From CAILUG01 sp903844415 (GTDB taxonomy: Bacteria; Pseudomonadota; Gammaproteobacteria; Pseudomonadales; Pseudohongiellaceae), in NCBI GenBank assembly GCA_947477655.1, contig CANJTS010000006.1, positions 124,001-188,000 of the forward strand: a DNA stretch of 64,000 nucleotides, written 5' to 3'. Both the position numbers and the translations under genes were made by a program. The notes under the pieces are model-generated. The model made no database searches, was not told the origin of the DNA, and saw nothing but the letters and a program-made list of their open reading frames with translations. Positions 47,406 through 56,396 of this stretch are shown here, one piece after another; the stretch's first letter is position 1, and each line of letters opens with the position of its first letter.

Positions 47406-48332
47406 ATGACTGAAAAATTAATCAACATTGATGCTAATCTTATAAAAAATTATTTACTGAACATTCAGTCGCAAATTTGTGCAGGGCTGGAATCTGTCGA
47501 TGGTTCAAGTAAGTTCAGAACCGACAGTTGGGATCGGGATGCAGGGGGCAGTGGTATTACACGTGTTCTTGTCGACGGGGCAGTAATCGAAAAAGGGGGG
47601 GTAAATTTTTCCCATGTGTTTGGAAAAGCGCTACCGCCCGCCGCAACTTTAAAACGTCCAGAATTAGTTGGTGGTTCCTTTCAGGCCATGGGAGTTTCAC
47701 TAGTTATACATCCGCGTAATCCGTATGCGCCAACTTCACATGCCAACATCCGTTTTTTTATTGCGGAAAAACCAGGTATTGAACCCGTGTGGTGGTTTGG
47801 TGGTGGTTACGATTTAACGCCATATTACGGCGTTGATGAAGATTGCAAGCACTGGCACATGACTGCCAAAAAAGCGTGTGACCCGTTTGGGGCAGAAGTG
47901 TATCCACGTTTCAAAAAAGAGTGTGACGATTATTTTTTTCTCAAACATCGTAATGAACCACGTGGTATTGGGGGTTTGTTTTTTGACGACCTCAACGAAT
48001 GGGGATTCGACAAAAGCTTTGGATTAATGCAGGCGGTGGGCAACAGTTTTCTAGATGCTTATGTGCCGATATTGCAACGGCGCAAAGACACACCATATGG
48101 CGACACTGAAAAACGCTTTCAAAAATATCGACGTGGGCGCTATGTGGAGTTCAACCTTGTCGTCGATCGCGGCACAATCTTTGGTTTGCAGTCCGGTGTT
48201 GGCAGAATCGAATCTATCCTCATGTCGCTGCCGCCCGAGGTACGTTGGGACTACGATTACAAACCCGAACCCGGCACAGCAGAAGCGCGTCTGTACACCG
48301 ACTATTTACGGCCACGAGACTGGGCAAATTAA
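47406..48332 (+). CDS. hemF: Oxygen-dependent coproporphyrinogen III oxidase
   Basis: HemF converts coproporphyrinogen III to protoporphyrinogen IX using O2 in heme synthesis. The 308-residue enzyme has the signature WWFGGGYDLTPYYG, the block GIGGLFFDDL and YVEFNLVVDRGTIFGLQSG. It matches the oxygen-dependent enzyme rather than HemN. Its position beside aroE is conserved in the Pseudomonas group. Confidence 0.98.
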   Translation: MTEKLINIDANLIKNYLLNIQSQICAGLESVDGSSKFRTDSWDRDAGGSGITRVLVDGAVIEKGGVNFSHVFGKALPPAATLKRPELVGGSFQAMGVSLVIHPRNPYAPTSHANIRFFIAEKPGIEPVWWFGGGYDLTPYYGVDEDCKHWHMTAKKACDPFGAEVYPRFKKECDDYFFLKHRNEPRGIGGLFFDDLNEWGFDKSFGLMQAVGNSFLDAYVPILQRRKDTPYGDTEKRFQKYRRGRYVEFNLVVDRGTIFGLQSGVGRIESILMSLPPEVRWDYDYKPEPGTAEARLYTDYLRPRDWAN

Positions 48333-48349
48333 GTGCGGAGGAGGTGGCA

Positions 48350-49168
48350 GTGATTGATCAATATGCAGTAATGGGTAACCCGGTAATACACAGCAAATCG
48401 CCGCGTATTCACGCCGCGTTTGCCCAGCAGACCGGCCAGCAGTTGCAATACAGCACATTGTTGGTAGAGCCAGAAACCTTTGCCGCTCGTGTACAAGAAT
48501 TTTTTTCTGCCGGCGGTAAGGGGCTTAACATCACGGTGCCCTTCAAGCAGGAAGCGTGTATGTTGGCTTCGATACTTTCGCCAGCAGCAGGCATAGCGGG
48601 TGCGGTAAATACTTTAGTGTTGGATGCCGATGGTCGTTTACACGGGCACAACACGGATGGAATTGGTCTGGTGCAAGATATTCTTCACAATCACGGCGGC
48701 AAGTTGGCACAGGCTTCAGTTTTGATTTTGGGCGCGGGTGGAGCAACCCGTGGCATCCTACAGCCGCTGTTGCAACAACAGCCCAGCTTTATTTGCATAG
48801 CCAACCGCACTATTAGTAAAGCAGCAGAATTAGCCTCTATGTTTAGCCAGCACGGCCAGGTGCAAGCTTGTACTTATGAGCAATTATCTGGCCAATCTTT
48901 TGATTGGGTGATCAACGCCACGTCCGCAAGTTTGCACGACGAACTGCCACCTTTACCGCACCAATTGTTGAATCCCAATGCTTGGTGTTACGACCTGATG
49001 TACAGCAAAGAGCCAACAATATTTTTGCGTTGGGCACAGCAACATGGCGCGGTCAAAATCATCGACGGTCTTGGCATGCTGGTCGAACAGGCAGCTGAGT
49101 CTTTCTGGATCTGGCGCGGCGTAAGACCACTAACTCTTACGGTGCTAGAAGCCCTCAGAAACGCGTAG
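48350..49168 (+). CDS. aroE: Shikimate dehydrogenase (NADP)
   Basis: AroE reduces 3-dehydroshikimate to shikimate. The open frame begins inside hemF at 48245, but a GTG at 48350, with a strong GGAGGAGG five bases before it, is the likely start and gives 272 residues beginning IDQYAVMGNPVIHSKSPRIH. The catalytic Lys is in NITVPFKQEA, the Asp in HNTDGIGLV, and the NADP-binding LILGAGGATRG is intact. An alternative GTG at 48344 is two codons upstream. Confidence 0.96.
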   Translation: MIDQYAVMGNPVIHSKSPRIHAAFAQQTGQQLQYSTLLVEPETFAARVQEFFSAGGKGLNITVPFKQEACMLASILSPAAGIAGAVNTLVLDADGRLHGHNTDGIGLVQDILHNHGGKLAQASVLILGAGGATRGILQPLLQQQPSFICIANRTISKAAELASMFSQHGQVQACTYEQLSGQSFDWVINATSASLHDELPPLPHQLLNPNAWCYDLMYSKEPTIFLRWAQQHGAVKIIDGLGMLVEQAAESFWIWRGVRPLTLTVLEALRNA

Positions 49169-49213
49169 CCATACAAATTAGCGGCACGGTAACTGGGCTT
49201 ACTGTTTTTTTGG

Positions 49214-49759
49214 TCAGCTTAGGGTAACCGAACTGCTGATGTGTTTATCTTTCAAGCGCACATAATGGTGGGCGCTGTAGAGTAAAAACTCTAACTCCTC
49301 GGTGCGCAATTCCCGTATTCGCTTGGCGGGAGAGCCGACATACAGTCCCTTCGACGATAACACTTTGCCCGGACTGACCACACTGCCCGCACCAAGTATC
49401 ACATCGTCTTCAATCACAGCGCCGTCCATCACAATGGCACCCATGCCGATCAGCACGCGATTGCCTACACGGCAGCCGTGCAAAATAACCCGATGGCCGA
49501 TCGTCACATCTGCGCCAATGACAAGCGGAAAGCCATTAGTTGGAAATGATTCGGGGGAGGTGGTATGCAACACCGAGCCGTCCTGCACATTGGTGCGATC
49601 CCCTACACTAATATCGTGTACGTCACCGCGAACGGCTGTCATTGGCCATATAGAAACGTCAACACCGAGGGTAACGCGCCCTATAACCACGGCGCTTGCA
49701 TCCACAAAAACTCCCTGAGCAAGGGAGGGGATATGCTGCATATAACTGCGGATCGTCAT
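49214..49759 (-). CDS. Gamma-carbonic-anhydrase-like hexapeptide protein
   Basis: The protein from the ATG at 49759 is 181 residues with hexapeptide repeats forming a left-handed beta-helix (IGRVTLGVDVSIWP, IGMGAIVMDGAVIEDDVILG). Three His typical of the zinc site are present: one in VLHTTS and two in TIGHRVILHGC. The gamma-CA/YrdA family hydrates CO2 in some members, but many lack shown activity. It is transcribed towards aroE and away from the cytochrome oxidase cluster. The ORF extends 5 codons upstream. Confidence 0.9.
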   Translation of the reverse strand: MTIRSYMQHIPSLAQGVFVDASAVVIGRVTLGVDVSIWPMTAVRGDVHDISVGDRTNVQDGSVLHTTSPESFPTNGFPLVIGADVTIGHRVILHGCRVGNRVLIGMGAIVMDGAVIEDDVILGAGSVVSPGKVLSSKGLYVGSPAKRIRELRTEELEFLLYSAHHYVRLKDKHISSSVTLS

Positions 49760-50206
49760 GCTGTTTCTCAACAAGGGTGGTTGTGTATCAGTATCTCAGA
49801 TTCTAGCCAAGGCAAGCAGTTAAAAACAGCGCATTTCACCGCGTAATGCCGGCGTAACGAAGTCGAAACTTATTCGATGTAAATTCTTCGTAAAGCCATA
49901 TTTTGAGATGCCAAATCTAGCAACCATGTTGATATAATAATTGCGTTTGATAGGGGTGCAAATTTTATTAAAGTTTGTGCAACCTAATATTCAGGCGTTT
50001 CCAGCGTGTTTTTCTAGAGCTGGCCCCTCCGGTGTTCTCCAGTCCTGCCAGTCAGGGCATCAAAAGAAAAATGAAAGTAGAACCAGGCAAGCAGTACAAA
50101 AAGTAGTAAAAAATTAAATAAAAAACAGAATGGGCTCCCAGTTAGTCAGGCTTGCCTGCGCTAACGGTTAGTGTGTGAATTTACAATTGACATGGAGAAA
50201 TGGCGA
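49760..50206. promoter_or_regulatory. Intergenic region before the cytochrome oxidase cluster
   Basis: These 447 bases separate the divergent gamma-CA-like gene and coxB and contain no gene that I can support. They should hold the promoters of both. A TATAAT lies at about 49934, but no well-spaced -35 was found. The stretch 50080-50130 is A-rich. Confidence 0.35.
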
Positions 50207-51349
50207 ATGTTGCCAAAGAACAAGCTGTGGCGCGGATTGGTCAGTGTCGTACTTGCTGTAGTTAGTACTGCCGCCTTGGCAGCGTGGGAACTGAACATGC
50301 CACTGGGCATTACCAGTATCAGCCGGAAAACTTACAGCCTACACATGACTATTTTCTGGGTCTGCGTGGTTATAGGGGTACTCGTGTATGGCGTACTAGT
50401 TTATTCGCTGTTCGCGTATCGTAAATCTAAAGGGGCAATTCCTGCCACTTTCACTCACAGCACCAAACTTGAAATGATCTGGACGACAATTCCTTTTGTC
50501 ATTCTCATCGTCATGGCTATTCCGGCCACTCAAGTGTTGACGCAGATCTACGACAGCTCTGAATCCGATCTCGACATTATGGTCACTGGCTACCAATGGC
50601 GCTGGCAATATCGGTATTTGACAGCAACCGGCGAGGAAGTTGTCTTTTTCAGTAACCTGGCGACGCCAGCTGAGCAAATTCAAAACATCGCTGCTAAAGG
50701 GGAAAATTATTTGCTGGAAGTAGATGCGCCCATGGTGGTTCCGGTTAACAAAAAAGTGCGCTTACTACTGACCTCTGCCGACGTAATTCATTCTTGGTGG
50801 GTGCCTGATCTGGCAGTGAAAAAAGATGCTGTACCTGGTTTTGTAAATGAATCCTGGTTCATTGCCGAACAGCCCGGCATATATCGTGGTCAATGTACCG
50901 AGTTATGTGGCAAGGATCATGGGTTTATGCCGATAGTCGTGCAGGTAATGGCAGAAGCCGACTACAACAACTGGATAGCAGACAAACAAAAAGCGGCTGC
51001 AGCCGTCGCGGAACTGGCCAATCAAGAGTGGAGCCTGGAGCAACTGGTCGCAAAAGGTCAAACCGTTTACACCACTTTCTGCATGGCTTGTCATCAACAA
51101 AATGGTCAAGGTTTGCCGCCGGCATTTCCTTCTTTGCTTGGCAGTCCAATCGCCACCGGCCCAATTGGCGATCATGTAGCTATCGTGATCAATGGTCGTC
51201 CGGGCACAGCGATGTCGGCTTATGGCGCATTGCTAAGTCCGGTGGATATCGCCGCCGTGGTTACCTACGAGCGTAATGCATTTGGTAACACCATGGGCGA
51301 CATGATCACTCCAGTTGAGATATTGCAACTGCAGGCTGCTGGTGAATAA
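50207..51349 (+). CDS. coxB: Cytochrome c oxidase subunit II with fused cytochrome c
   Basis: Subunit II accepts electrons through the CuA centre. The 380-residue protein has a signal peptide (KNKLWRGLVSVVLAVVSTAALA), two membrane helices, the CuA motif CTELCGKDHGFM (about 230) with an upstream His in DVIHSWWVPD, and an added C-terminal domain with heme c motif CMACH (about 292-296). The fusion makes it a caa3-type subunit, as in Pseudomonas. The ATG at 50207 has GGAG nine bases before it; ATGs at 50192 and 50171 are less suited. It heads the cox cluster. Confidence 0.97.
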   Translation: MLPKNKLWRGLVSVVLAVVSTAALAAWELNMPLGITSISRKTYSLHMTIFWVCVVIGVLVYGVLVYSLFAYRKSKGAIPATFTHSTKLEMIWTTIPFVILIVMAIPATQVLTQIYDSSESDLDIMVTGYQWRWQYRYLTATGEEVVFFSNLATPAEQIQNIAAKGENYLLEVDAPMVVPVNKKVRLLLTSADVIHSWWVPDLAVKKDAVPGFVNESWFIAEQPGIYRGQCTELCGKDHGFMPIVVQVMAEADYNNWIADKQKAAAAVAELANQEWSLEQLVAKGQTVYTTFCMACHQQNGQGLPPAFPSLLGSPIATGPIGDHVAIVINGRPGTAMSAYGALLSPVDIAAVVTYERNAFGNTMGDMITPVEILQLQAAGE

Positions 51350-51410
51350 GCAGCTCACAAGCACCCAACCCCAACATAAAGCACTAATACAAGTTTAAGG
51401 AATCAAACAA

Positions 51411-52982
51411 ATGGCGATAGGACACGACGATCATCACCATGGCCCAGCCAAAGGCATTACGCGCTGGCTGTACACCACCAACCACAAAGACATAGGCTCG
51501 ATGTATTTGTGGTTCAGTTTTGCCATGTTTCTGCTGGGCGGTACGTTTGCGCTGGTGATTCGTGCCGAATTGTTTCAGCCTGGTTTGCAGTTTGTTGAAC
51601 CGAGCTTTTTTAACCAGATGACTACCATGCACGGGTTGGTGATGGTTTTTGGCGCGGTAATGCCGGCATTTGTTGGCCTGGCAAACTGGATGATTCCACT
51701 GATGATTGGTGCGCCCGACATGGCGTTGCCTCGCATGAACAACTGGAGCTTCTGGATTTTACCGTTTGCATTTGCAATGTTGTCATCCACTTTATTGATG
51801 GATGCAGGCGGCCCTAATTTTGGTTGGACTTTCTACGCGCCGTTATCCACGACCTACGCTCCGTCTACCGTTACCTTCTTCATCTTCGCCATTCACATTA
51901 TGGGCGCCTCATCGATCATGGGTGCCATCAACATTATCGCCACCATCCAAAATCTGCGTGCGCCCGGTATGACTTACATGAAAATGCCGATGTTTGTTTG
52001 GACCTGGTTGATTACTGCGTATTTGTTGATTGCGGTAATGCCGGTGCTGGCAGGTGTGGTAACGATGATGTTGTTCGATATTCACTTTGGTACAAGCTTT
52101 TTCAGTGCGGCCGGAGGTGGCGACCCAGTGTTGTTCCAGCATGTTTTCTGGTTCTTCGGTCATCCCGAGGTGTACATCATGATTCTGCCAGCATTCGGCG
52201 TCGTGTCTGAAATCATCCCGACCTTTTCGCGCAAAAAATTGTTTGGTTACGACTCGATGGTATATGCCACATCCTCCATCGCGTTTCTGTCTTTCATAGT
52301 ATGGGCGCATCACATGTTTACCACGGGTATGCCCTTGGCCGGTGAATTGTTCTTCATGTACGCAACCATGCTGATCGCGATACCAACGGGAGTGAAAGTA
52401 TTTAACTGGATCACCACCATGTTCCGCGGCTCCATAAGTTTTGAAACACCGATGTTGTTTGCAATTGCCTTTGTCGTGTTGTTCACCATGGGCGGCTTTA
52501 CTGGTTTGATGTTGGCAATTGCACCTGCAGACTTCCAATACCACGATACATATTTCGTGGTTGCCCACTTTCATTATGTGCTGGTGCCGGGCGCTATTTT
52601 TTCCATCATGGCGGCTGCCTACTATTGGTTGCCAAAATGGACGGGCAATATGTATGACGAAACTTTGGGCAAATTACATTTTTGGCTGTCGTTCGTTGGC
52701 ATAAACGTATTGTTTTTTCCACAGCATTTCCTAGGTTTGGCGGGCATGCCACGCCGTATTCCCGACTATGCATTGCAATTTGCAGACTTCAACATGGTGT
52801 CGAGTATTGGCGCATTTATTTTCGGCTTCAGTCAGCTGCTCTTTTTGTTCATCGTGGTTAATACCGTGAGGGGCGGCAAGAAGGCGACAAGCCAGGTATG
52901 GGAAAGTGCCGAAGGATTGGAGTGGACTGTGCCCTCCCCAGCGCCGTATCACACGTTTAGCACGCCCCCGTCCATTCAATAA
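51411..52982 (+). CDS. coxA: Cytochrome c oxidase subunit I
   Basis: Subunit I contains low-spin heme a and the heme a3-CuB centre that reduces O2. The 523-residue protein has twelve membrane helices. The heme ligand His is in MTTMHGLVMVF, CuB site GHPEVYIMILP has the cross-linked His-Tyr and the A1-type Glu, WAHHMFTTG gives two CuB His, and DTYFVVAHFHYV holds the heme His. APDMALPRMNN carries the D-channel Asp. It is thus an A1-type oxidase. Confidence 0.99.
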   Translation: MAIGHDDHHHGPAKGITRWLYTTNHKDIGSMYLWFSFAMFLLGGTFALVIRAELFQPGLQFVEPSFFNQMTTMHGLVMVFGAVMPAFVGLANWMIPLMIGAPDMALPRMNNWSFWILPFAFAMLSSTLLMDAGGPNFGWTFYAPLSTTYAPSTVTFFIFAIHIMGASSIMGAINIIATIQNLRAPGMTYMKMPMFVWTWLITAYLLIAVMPVLAGVVTMMLFDIHFGTSFFSAAGGGDPVLFQHVFWFFGHPEVYIMILPAFGVVSEIIPTFSRKKLFGYDSMVYATSSIAFLSFIVWAHHMFTTGMPLAGELFFMYATMLIAIPTGVKVFNWITTMFRGSISFETPMLFAIAFVVLFTMGGFTGLMLAIAPADFQYHDTYFVVAHFHYVLVPGAIFSIMAAAYYWLPKWTGNMYDETLGKLHFWLSFVGINVLFFPQHFLGLAGMPRRIPDYALQFADFNMVSSIGAFIFGFSQLLFLFIVVNTVRGGKKATSQVWESAEGLEWTVPSPAPYHTFSTPPSIQ

Positions 52983-53000
52983 TAGCAATGACACTAGCGT

Positions 53001-53585
53001 ATGAAAGATAGCCACACAAATTTACAGCAGGAACAGCGCACGGGTCGTGTGCTTGCCAAATTAGTAGTAATAGTAGTGGGCATGTTCGGCTTTGGTTTCG
53101 CGCTAGTGCCTATTTATGACGTGTTCTGTGACATCACCGGGCTTAACGGAAAAACTGGAGCGCGTACTACCTACACTGCTGCGACTGTCGCAGTCGACCA
53201 GGAGCGAACTGTAACCGTGCAGTTTACGGCCAATAACAATGCAGGCATGAGCTGGGAATTTCACCCGATGGTTAATCAGGTTGAGATACATCCTGGACAA
53301 CTGACAGAAGTAAAATTTTATGCACGTAATCCCTCATCGGTTGCCATGGTTGCACAGGCAGTACCGAGTGTTGTGCCGTTTATCGCGGCTGACTATCTGC
53401 ATAAAACCGAATGTTTTTGTTTTACCCAGCAGACTCTTGCTGGGGGCGCGTTTGTAGAAATGCCGGTGATTTTTTACTTAGATCCGGCCATTCCCGCTGA
53501 GGTCAGCAAACTGACTTTGTCGTATACCTTGTTCGACGTAACAACAAATTTTATTAATGCAGGCAGCAACCTGACTGCAAACTAA
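53001..53585 (+). CDS. ctaG: Cytochrome c oxidase assembly protein Cox11/CtaG
   Basis: Cox11 delivers copper to the CuB site of subunit I. The 194-residue protein has one N-terminal membrane helix (AKLVVIVVGMFGFGFALVPI), FCDITGLNGKT, and the copper-binding CFCF within HKTECFCFTQQ. It lies between coxA and coxC, as in related clusters. Confidence 0.97.
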   Translation: MKDSHTNLQQEQRTGRVLAKLVVIVVGMFGFGFALVPIYDVFCDITGLNGKTGARTTYTAATVAVDQERTVTVQFTANNNAGMSWEFHPMVNQVEIHPGQLTEVKFYARNPSSVAMVAQAVPSVVPFIAADYLHKTECFCFTQQTLAGGAFVEMPVIFYLDPAIPAEVSKLTLSYTLFDVTTNFINAGSNLTAN

Positions 53586-53611
53586 ACACAAGATTGAGGA
53601 TGGTTAGACCC

Positions 53612-54547
53612 ATGGCGCATGCAGCAAAAGAAGAAGTAAGCAACGGCTACGAATCTTATTATGTACCCGAGCAGTCCAAATTTCCGATCTGGGCTTCTTT
53701 TGGGTTGTTTCTCATGGTGTTTGGCTTGGCCAATACCCTCAACGACATCAAGGCCGATGTTAGTGCCACCACCTCCAGCTGGTTGGCGTTTAGTGGGTTT
53801 TTTATCTTGTCCTGTGTGTTGTATAGCTGGTTTGCCACACAAATCCGCGAAAATAACCAAGGTCTGCCAAGTGCCCAGCTCAAACATTCTTATGTGCTTG
53901 CCATGTACTGGTTTATTTTTTCCGAAGTAATGTTTTTCTGTGCGTTTTTTGGCGCCTTGTATTATGTGCGTAATCTATCGGTGCCCTGGTTGGGCGGCGA
54001 AGGTGCCAAAGGCGTGGCGGCCATGTTGTGGCCAAATTTTGAGCCCATCTGGCCAGTTATTGCCAACCCCAATCCGGAACTTTTTGAAAATCCGGAGGAG
54101 TCCATGGCCTGGAAAGGTTTTGGCAAAGCACTGCATTATTTGCCGCTGTGGAACACGATCTTACTGTTGAGCTCTAGTGTCACCGTTCATATTGCACACA
54201 CAGGGTTAAAAGATAACAATCGTAAAAAACTGATTACCTGGTTGAGTTTAACGGTGTTACTGGGTGTGGTGTTTTTATTTTTACAGACGCAGGAATATAG
54301 CGAAGCGTATTCAGAGCTTGGCTTAACCCTGAATTCTGGCATTTATGGTTCTACTTTTTTTCTGTTGACAGGCTTTCACGGTTTTCACGTAACACTCGGT
54401 ACTTTTATGTTGTCCGTGATGCTGCTCCGTGCCATCAAAGGCCATTTCAAACCCGAAGATCATTTTGGGTTTGAAGCCGCGTCTTGGTATTGGCATTTTG
54501 TAGATGTGGTGTGGGTGTGTCTGTTTCTGTTCGTCTACATTTTGTAG
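53612..54547 (+). CDS. coxC: Cytochrome c oxidase subunit III
   Basis: Subunit III is a seven-helix core subunit that helps keep the proton entry site stable. From the ATG at 53612 (GAGGATGG upstream) it is 311 residues with the block GFHGFHVTLGTFML and FGFEAASWYWHFVDVVWVCL at the C-terminus. A TTG at 53594 also opens the frame but is less suited. It ends the first cox run. Confidence 0.97.
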   Translation: MAHAAKEEVSNGYESYYVPEQSKFPIWASFGLFLMVFGLANTLNDIKADVSATTSSWLAFSGFFILSCVLYSWFATQIRENNQGLPSAQLKHSYVLAMYWFIFSEVMFFCAFFGALYYVRNLSVPWLGGEGAKGVAAMLWPNFEPIWPVIANPNPELFENPEESMAWKGFGKALHYLPLWNTILLLSSSVTVHIAHTGLKDNNRKKLITWLSLTVLLGVVFLFLQTQEYSEAYSELGLTLNSGIYGSTFFLLTGFHGFHVTLGTFMLSVMLLRAIKGHFKPEDHFGFEAASWYWHFVDVVWVCLFLFVYIL

Positions 54548-54594
54548 AAATGCAGCGCGACTCTATCCTACTGCCTTAAAAAAAGTTACAGCAA

Positions 54595-54804
54595 TCACCG
54601 GAGCCAGGGCGCATCTAGTATCAACTCGCCTGACATCACGCCCCAGGTGATGCAAACGATCAGCAACACAGCCAGTGTTACTCTGACACCAAGGGCAACA
54701 TGAGTGCGACGGCCAAGGCCTTGATCCTTGTAAAAAAATACGGCGCTGCTAGCCAAGCTGAGGATGATGGCAATAAGTAATAATACGATGATGATTTTGA
54801 GCAT
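54595..54804 (-). CDS. DUF2909 twin-transmembrane protein
   Basis: This 69-residue protein has two hydrophobic segments (LKIIIVLLLIAIILSLASS and VRVTLAVLLIVCITWGVMSG) and the loop KDQGLGRRTHVALGVR typical of the DUF2909 family, which is found beside cytochrome oxidase genes. It lies on the opposite strand to its neighbours, between coxC and the SURF1 gene. The function is unknown. The frame continues upstream to 54864, but the ATG at 54804 fits family length. Confidence 0.85.
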   Translation of the reverse strand: MLKIIIVLLLIAIILSLASSAVFFYKDQGLGRRTHVALGVRVTLAVLLIVCITWGVMSGELILDAPWLR

Positions 54805-54920
54805 AGTGGGTGGGGTGTTTGGCGAGTGTGTCAGCCCATAGTAACAAACTACGGGATATCTCAATAAATTCCATGCTCCTTTGGTGTTAGAGAGCCCCTT
54901 CTAAGCGCCGGTACTTCAAT

Positions 54921-55649
54921 ATGTTGGCAAAGCTGGGCCACAAGCGGTTCGACTGGAAACTTACCTTGTTAGTGTTGGTGTTGTGTCCCGTGTTGGTGAG
55001 TTTGGGGTTTTGGCAGTTGCAACGCGAGCAAGAAAAAATCGATCTTCTAAACCTCTATACGGAACGTCAGCAACAAGCGCCCGTCGACATCGCGCAGCTT
55101 GATCCACTAGAAGACCTGTCTTATCGGCAAGTAACTATCGCCGGCAGTTTCGATAACACCCATGTGTTTTTACTCGACAACAAAACATATCAGGGTCAAC
55201 CAGGATATGAAGTTATTGTGCCCTTGCACACCACCGCAGGAACGGTGGCATTTATCAACCGCGGTTGGATTCCCCAGGGTCAATATCGGGACCAGCTGCC
55301 GGCAATCGCTAGCGTCTTTGGGGAGGTGTCTCTCACCGGAAGCGTTTACGTTGCAGTGGGCAAGCAGCTGGTACTTGGAACAGAGTTGGCCGCCCAAGGT
55401 TGGCCTAAAGTAATTCAAACGCTTGAACCTGCCGCGTTATTTACGCTGGCAGGTAAAGACGAACGCTTACCGTTATTTCCTTTCAGTATTCGTCTTGCCC
55501 AAACCAGTCCACATGTGTTCATGCGTAACTGGCCGGCAATTACCACCTCACCAGAAAAACATCGAGGCTACGCAGTACAATGGTTTGCAATGGCGGCAAC
55601 CTTGCTAGGGCTCTTTCTGTATTACAGCCTACGATCTACCCAAAAATAA
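54921..55649 (+). CDS. SURF1-family cytochrome oxidase biogenesis protein
   Basis: SURF1 proteins help insert heme a into subunit I. The 242-residue sequence has two end membrane helices and the motif LGFWQLQREQEKI after the first one, with FINRGWIPQG and GYAVQWFAMA near the C-terminal helix. This is a complete SURF1 layout. The overlapping next frame is explained by the following gene's upstream extension. Confidence 0.93.
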   Translation: MLAKLGHKRFDWKLTLLVLVLCPVLVSLGFWQLQREQEKIDLLNLYTERQQQAPVDIAQLDPLEDLSYRQVTIAGSFDNTHVFLLDNKTYQGQPGYEVIVPLHTTAGTVAFINRGWIPQGQYRDQLPAIASVFGEVSLTGSVYVAVGKQLVLGTELAAQGWPKVIQTLEPAALFTLAGKDERLPLFPFSIRLAQTSPHVFMRNWPAITTSPEKHRGYAVQWFAMAATLLGLFLYYSLRSTQK

Positions 55650-55705
55650 ACGTGGGAAGAAAGCCCAACTGCCCACTCCAGACCACTCCAAACAGATTTT
55701 TCACC

Positions 55706-56350
55706 ATGGACATTAATAAACTTAAACTAACTTTTCTATTATTAATTGCAGTGGTGCCGATCAGTCTGGCTACCTGGGTATTTAGTTTACGCGAAGTGCA
55801 AGGCGTAAATAAAACCACCAATAAGGGGCAATTACTGTCCCCAATTATTGATATCACTGCATTTGATTTTCGCGATGTAGAAGGGCGTAGCGCGTATGTT
55901 TCATTCGAAGACACCGTCAGCAAGGTCTTGCCTAAGGATTATAGTCCGCAGCCTTGGCGCTTGATTTATCTGGGCGCTCCGGTGTGTGATGCTGTTTGTA
56001 CCGAGCGTCTGTATTTTTTACGGCAATTGCACATTCGTTTAAACGCCGAGTCCAAACGGGTTGAACGGGTTTATGCGCAAGTCAGCAACACCTTAGATAC
56101 CTTGCCGGAAGTAACTAAAGCACACTTTTCCGAGCAGCAGCCAGACCTAAAAATTGTTTATGCCCTCACGCCGACAGTACAAGCACTACTCACACCCACC
56201 CTAACAAACGGTAGTAACCCCATCACCTCACATTATATTTATGTAGTCGATCCTCTGGGGAATGTGATGATGTTTTTCACACCCGAAAACACCCCTGAAC
56301 AAATTCTTTCTGATCTCGATAAGCTGCTCGATCAAAGCAGTGTGGGATAA
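55706..56350 (+). CDS. Sco-like thioredoxin-fold protein of the cox cluster
   Basis: The 214-residue protein (ATG at 55706) has one N-terminal membrane helix (LTFLLLIAVVPISLATWVF) and a thioredoxin-like domain. CDAVC at about 93-97 fits the CxxxC copper site of Sco proteins, and the C-terminal SHYIYVVDPLGNVMMFF carries a His and the VDPxG pattern like Sco. It lies between the SURF1 and heme A synthase genes, where Pseudomonas has an uncharacterised gene. It is divergent from the true Sco gene later in the cluster. A copper or heme-insertion helper role is inference. Confidence 0.7.
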   Translation: MDINKLKLTFLLLIAVVPISLATWVFSLREVQGVNKTTNKGQLLSPIIDITAFDFRDVEGRSAYVSFEDTVSKVLPKDYSPQPWRLIYLGAPVCDAVCTERLYFLRQLHIRLNAESKRVERVYAQVSNTLDTLPEVTKAHFSEQQPDLKIVYALTPTVQALLTPTLTNGSNPITSHYIYVVDPLGNVMMFFTPENTPEQILSDLDKLLDQSSVG

Positions 56351-56396
56351 TATGGGACAGTAGGCTTTCACCATTTTTGGACAATATGGAACCTTT

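Noticed and set aside
51909..52574. 221-codon open frame on the minus strand inside coxA
   Set aside because: It is antisense to a certain gene and its His/Arg/Gln-rich composition is what the reverse of a membrane-protein gene gives; no ribosome site or domain seen.
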